From Gymnorhina tibicen (taxonomy: Eukaryota > Chordata > Aves > Passeriformes > Artamidae), in the NCBI GenBank assembly GCA_013399875.1, contig VXAZ01000586.1, positions 1 to 64,000 of the forward strand: DNA of 64,000 bases, given 5' to 3'. Positions 61,301-64,000 of this stretch are shown here, in pieces; position 1 is the first letter of the stretch; every line of letters starts with the position of its first letter. The translations under genes and the position numbers were made by a program. The notes under the pieces are model-generated. The model ran no database searches. It saw only the letters and a list, made by a program, of their open reading frames with translations, and had not been told where the DNA came from.

Positions 61301-63175
61301 TCTGTTTTTCAGTTTTGGGAGAGGGGGTTAGTATCAATGGCCTTTTCATAGGCTTTTCTCAGCTTCCCCTACTAAAAAAAAACCCATTCAGTGGCAACCA
61401 GGTATCACAGTGAGGAAAACTGTATCATTACATTTATTGACAGGAAGAGAACATATATGCAGTTGCTCTCCAGATCCACTAATCATATTTCAATTACTTC
61501 ACAAGAGGCAAACCCAAGAATTTATTTCTGCAGAAGACACTTACAAGCTCTCCAGATTTATGGTTCCTGTCAAATTAGGAAACCACTGCACCATGCTGGC
61601 ACCCCGAATGACCCTAAAAAAAATCCCCATGAAAATTAGCTGTGAACTACTATGAAATTGAATTGCAGTCTTGCAGATTGACATTCAGTCTTATTATCAG
61701 GTAGATATTTACACCAAAGAGACATTCTAACATTCTTATTGCTCTTAATTTTTACACTTGAATAATGTGTGAAAGACAGTCTTTTCACTGCTTCTTATGC
61801 TACTCATTTGCTTAATAAATTACTCCTCCATGAGCAAACAATTGGAATTCATCAAACTGGAAAGAGTGCTATCAATACACATATGAAAAGTATAGTTTGT
61901 AGTTCAAAGTCTCACTCCATTTTGCTTATTCATCACCCCCAGAAGTGTTATCTTTTAAGAGCATACATGCACTAACCTGCAAAACATTCTCACCATGTAC
62001 ATCCCTGCTAAAAAAACACCAACAACATACTGCAGGTTGTTTAACTAAGAATCTGAGCATTTGGCCTGGGGTTATGTATCTTATGAAAGGTAATTTAAAA
62101 AAAAAAGTTGTACAGCATATTTAATAGAGCTTCTTAAGAAACTAGATATTCCCAACAATAACAATATTTATTAAAACTTACTGCAACAAAACCTCTAACA
62201 TAAGAGGGAATCAGAAAATTTATTTATTTTGAGTTTTAGCCACAACATTTCATACCCACTTATTGTACTGTATTGTCAAGAAGGTACTTACAGGGAATGC
62301 AGATCTGACAGATTCTGAAATGCTGAGTTCCCCACAAAAGACAAAGGATTATCATACAAATGTCTGGGAAATGAAAGACACGTTTCAGTGGTTGTTCTTA
62401 CAGTCACTGTCTGCTAATGGCTAAAAATAGATGGATGAAAATTACTTACATCGTTCTTAGAAGGGGGTTTCCTGCAAATGCACCATCAGGAATTATGGAA
62501 ATGTAGTTACTGTGAAATCCCCTAAAGATATTAGCAAAGAAAAACCCAACATTTAAAACTATACTGCCAGCAGATTCAACCAGTAGTCATTTTCTTCACA
62601 TCTACTCAATTCCCAATCCTGCCACAACCAGGATTGCAATAGGACTAAGTCAAACTGTAGGAATAACTTTAAAGGCATGATTTCTGTCTACTGCACATGA
62701 GCTAAACTGAAAAAATTTCATTAGAAAGGAATTATTTTGACCAAACATGATGCTGTACTTTCACTTTTCTTACTCATCTCTTAAGGAGGGGACAAGGAAA
62801 ATATGTATGATCAGTGAGTACTCAATCTGCTACTTGAGGCCAAAACCATCTCATGATTAAGATCTATGCTAATGGTTCTCCTGAATAAACTGCCTGCTTA
62901 TGTAACTCCAAAATAATTTTCAACACATGCCCTCTCTAGATGATGATTGTATTTTCTTTTAATTATAGCTTCACTTAGCATAACTTAACCTGATTTAGGC
63001 TCCTGCATAATGAGACAATCATTCTTAAATCCAGGAATTTTTTTCCTTTTTTATTTATGGAAAGGAGAAAGAAAACTGGTAAAAAGGGAGAGTAAGTAAT
63101 ACTCACAACTCCTTTAGACTTGGAAGGGCTTTTATGGCTTCAGGGAACTCTACCATGTTATTGTAATTTAAATCC
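51118..63175 (-). CDS. LGR4: LGR4, leucine-rich repeat G-protein-coupled receptor 4 (partial gene, last 12 coding exons)
   Basis: A plasma-membrane receptor for R-spondins that strengthens Wnt signalling by countering the ZNRF3/RNF43 ubiquitin ligases (family knowledge). Twelve exons join in frame to give 720 residues. Eight give the C-terminal leucine-rich repeats (unit pattern DLSxNxI), most of them 66-72 bases with a codon split after its second base, as in all LGR genes. A longer exon ends the array, and two short exons form the hinge with [12 protein letters not shown]. The final exon holds the whole seven-helix domain and C-tail, ending [11 protein letters not shown]. The complete protein is about 950 residues, so about 230 (signal peptide, N-cap, first repeats) lie beyond the right edge. 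No stop, frameshift or poor splice junction is seen. CCDC34 lies downstream in the same direction. Confidence 0.96.
52395..55398 (-). other. LGR4: LGR4 intron before the last exon
   Basis: 3.0 kb AT-rich intron. Donor GTAAAT, acceptor TTCTAG. No repeat or internal gene recognised. Confidence 0.8.
55399..55473 (-). CDS. LGR4: LGR4 penultimate exon (hinge, probably exon 17)
   Basis: 75 bases encoding [15 protein letters not shown] through HCTPAT. Acceptor TTACAG, donor GTAAAT. Part of the extracellular hinge between repeats and helix 1, and the least conserved part of the protein. Confidence 0.93.
56033..56154 (-). CDS. LGR4: LGR4 hinge exon (probably exon 16)
   Basis: 122 bases encoding [19 protein letters not shown] and a following acidic stretch to DHEK. 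The paired cysteines belong to the cysteine-rich hinge. Acceptor TTTCAG, donor GTAAAT. Confidence 0.95.
57301..57426 (-). CDS. LGR4: LGR4 exon (probably exon 15), last repeat and C-cap
   Basis: 126 bases encoding [14 protein letters not shown], then the [16 protein letters not shown] cap segment. Acceptor TTCCAG, donor GTACGT. Confidence 0.95.
57723..57794 (-). CDS. LGR4: LGR4 repeat exon (probably exon 14)
   Basis: 72 bases, [15 protein letters not shown] to GALLNL. A 9-base direct repeat encodes QIHQIH. Acceptor TTTCAG, donor GTAAGT. Confidence 0.95.
58647..58718 (-). CDS. LGR4: LGR4 repeat exon (probably exon 13)
   Basis: 72 bases, [15 protein letters not shown] to SSLRVL. Acceptor GTGCAG, donor GTAAGT. 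Confidence 0.95.
59352..59417 (-). CDS. LGR4: LGR4 repeat exon (probably exon 12)
   Basis: 66 bases, [16 protein letters not shown] to TLEEI, a short repeat. The acceptor reads TTTTGAAG, a weaker than average pyrimidine tract. Donor GTAAGT. Confidence 0.93.
59861..60405 (+). mobile_element. Solo LTR in LGR4 intron, antisense, perfect 6-bp target duplication
   Basis: The element at 59867-60399 (533 bp) reads TGTTGTGGTGTC...CCAGCGGCA and is flanked by AATGGC on both sides (59861-59866 and 60400-60405). ATTAAA at 60185-60190 sits two thirds along, so the element points to the right, against LGR4. The region is far more GC-rich than the intron around it. Six bases of duplication suit a class II retrovirus. 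It is unlike the other LTRs in the window. Confidence 0.87.
61078..61149 (-). CDS. LGR4: LGR4 repeat exon (probably exon 11)
   Basis: 72 bases, [15 protein letters not shown] to KVLRTL. Acceptor CCCCAG, donor GTAAGT. Confidence 0.95.
61545..61613 (-). CDS. LGR4: LGR4 repeat exon (probably exon 10)
   Basis: 69 bases, [16 protein letters not shown] to NLESL. NLT is a potential glycosylation site. Acceptor TTTTAG, donor GTAAGT. Confidence 0.95.
62292..62363 (-). CDS. LGR4: LGR4 repeat exon (probably exon 9)
   Basis: 72 bases, [15 protein letters not shown] to SDLHSL. Acceptor TCCCAG, donor GTAAGT. Confidence 0.95.
62450..62521 (-). CDS. LGR4: LGR4 repeat exon (probably exon 8)
   Basis: 72 bases, [15 protein letters not shown] to PLLRTI. 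Acceptor TTTTAG or CTTTAG type, donor GTAAGT. Confidence 0.95.
63107..63175 (-). CDS. LGR4: LGR4 repeat exon (probably exon 7), first in window
   Basis: 69 bases, [15 protein letters not shown] to LKEL. Acceptor TTCTAG, donor GTGAGT. The preceding exons lie to the right of the window. Confidence 0.95.
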
Positions 63176-64000
63176 CTAGAAGAAACAAAGCAAGAACATT
63201 ATAAAAATTTTAACAGTAGCCATGAATTGTCAAAATAATTTTGTTTAAGACAGTCCAATGAAAGAAAAAAGTTCTCAGAACACCTTTAACTAGGCCATAG
63301 AATAACTCCAACTTAGATTTACTCTTCTGATGTTTTACATGCTTTATAACCAGCTAATAACTTAGGTAAGATATTTAATATTACCCATAGGATTACTCAT
63401 ATTAAGTCAAATAATATTTCGTTACAGCAAAGCTCAGTATTTTTCAATACCTCAGAGATTTTTCTGCAACAGAATTTACACTGAAATGAACTATGATTTC
63501 AAAGATCTTTTAAAAAAGTATACAAATGACTACTCTTTATAATCATCTTACTAAGAATACATTTTGCCCAGGTTTTATAAAACAAACAGTAAATAAGCCA
63601 TTATGTAAAAGCAGACCTTGCAGCAAAACCAATTACAAATACTGATTATAAACACAGAGAAACCTCATGACACATCGGTGATGGGGATCTGTTGAATTCT
63701 CAGTTAACTTGTCACTATTTTAGCAGTAATGTCAGAACTTCTGCAAAAAGGATTCCTTATAAATGGCAAAAAACATTTTCAGAATCTTACATCAGCTGTA
63801 TCTATTTACACAGCACCTCATTACTTAATTGAGGTTGTAAGAGGATGACAAGATGAAGTAAGCAGCATTTCTGGATGCATCCAAGCTGGTCATGTTAAGA
63901 GGTTGTCACTGGCTTGGCCTTGCCCTCCTTTATTAGTTTCACTTATTTAGCATTTTCCAAAGCATAAAAAAAATGCATTGCTGAGGGAGATACTGCTTAT
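63176..64000 (-). other. LGR4: LGR4 intron, right edge
   Basis: No further leucine-rich-repeat exon is found up to 64000. AT-rich intron sequence only. Confidence 0.75.

Overview
The window is a piece of an avian nuclear genome. It holds most of CCDC34 and the 3' two thirds of LGR4, both on the minus strand and in the vertebrate order LGR4-CCDC34, with split genes, consensus GT/AG junctions and AT-rich introns. A CR1-type LINE remnant, several LTR elements and a class II endogenous retrovirus with an alpharetrovirus-like env point to a bird. I cannot name the species. One undetermined base (N) lies at 15657.

Layout: 1-22 kb is gene-free and full of retroelements. These are a solo LTR (1688-2444); a decayed provirus with both LTRs (6281-15612, minus strand) whose integrase is split by a second solo LTR (9302-9940); two solo LTRs of one family in opposite orientation (16055-16694 and 19317-19989) with a third, different LTR between them (17384-17991); and a CR1 fragment (about 21005-21985). 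CCDC34 runs from its GC-rich first exon (42385-42677) to its stop at 22395. All six coding exons join in frame to give 349 residues, or 316 from a second ATG. Intron 3 carries one more LTR-like element (30791-31122). About 42.98-49.43 kb is intergenic with no recognisable gene. LGR4 coding runs from the right edge to its stop at 51118. Twelve coding exons are in the window (probably exons 7-18 of 18), join without error, and encode 720 residues: leucine-rich repeats, the cysteine-rich hinge, the seven-helix domain and the C-tail. The N-terminal exons lie beyond 64000. The intron between LGR4 exons 11 and 12 holds an antisense solo LTR (59867-60399) with a perfect 6-bp target duplication.

The point of most interest is the provirus. 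Its gag and pol are broken by stops, frameshifts, a nested LTR and changed catalytic positions, yet its env is one uninterrupted 460-codon frame with a recognisable signal region, cleavage motif, CX6CC motif and membrane anchor. Env also has an in-frame partial duplication just before CX6CC, and a second copy of the env-tail/polypurine-tract sequence sits between pol and env. Whether env is preserved by selection or by chance cannot be decided from the sequence alone.
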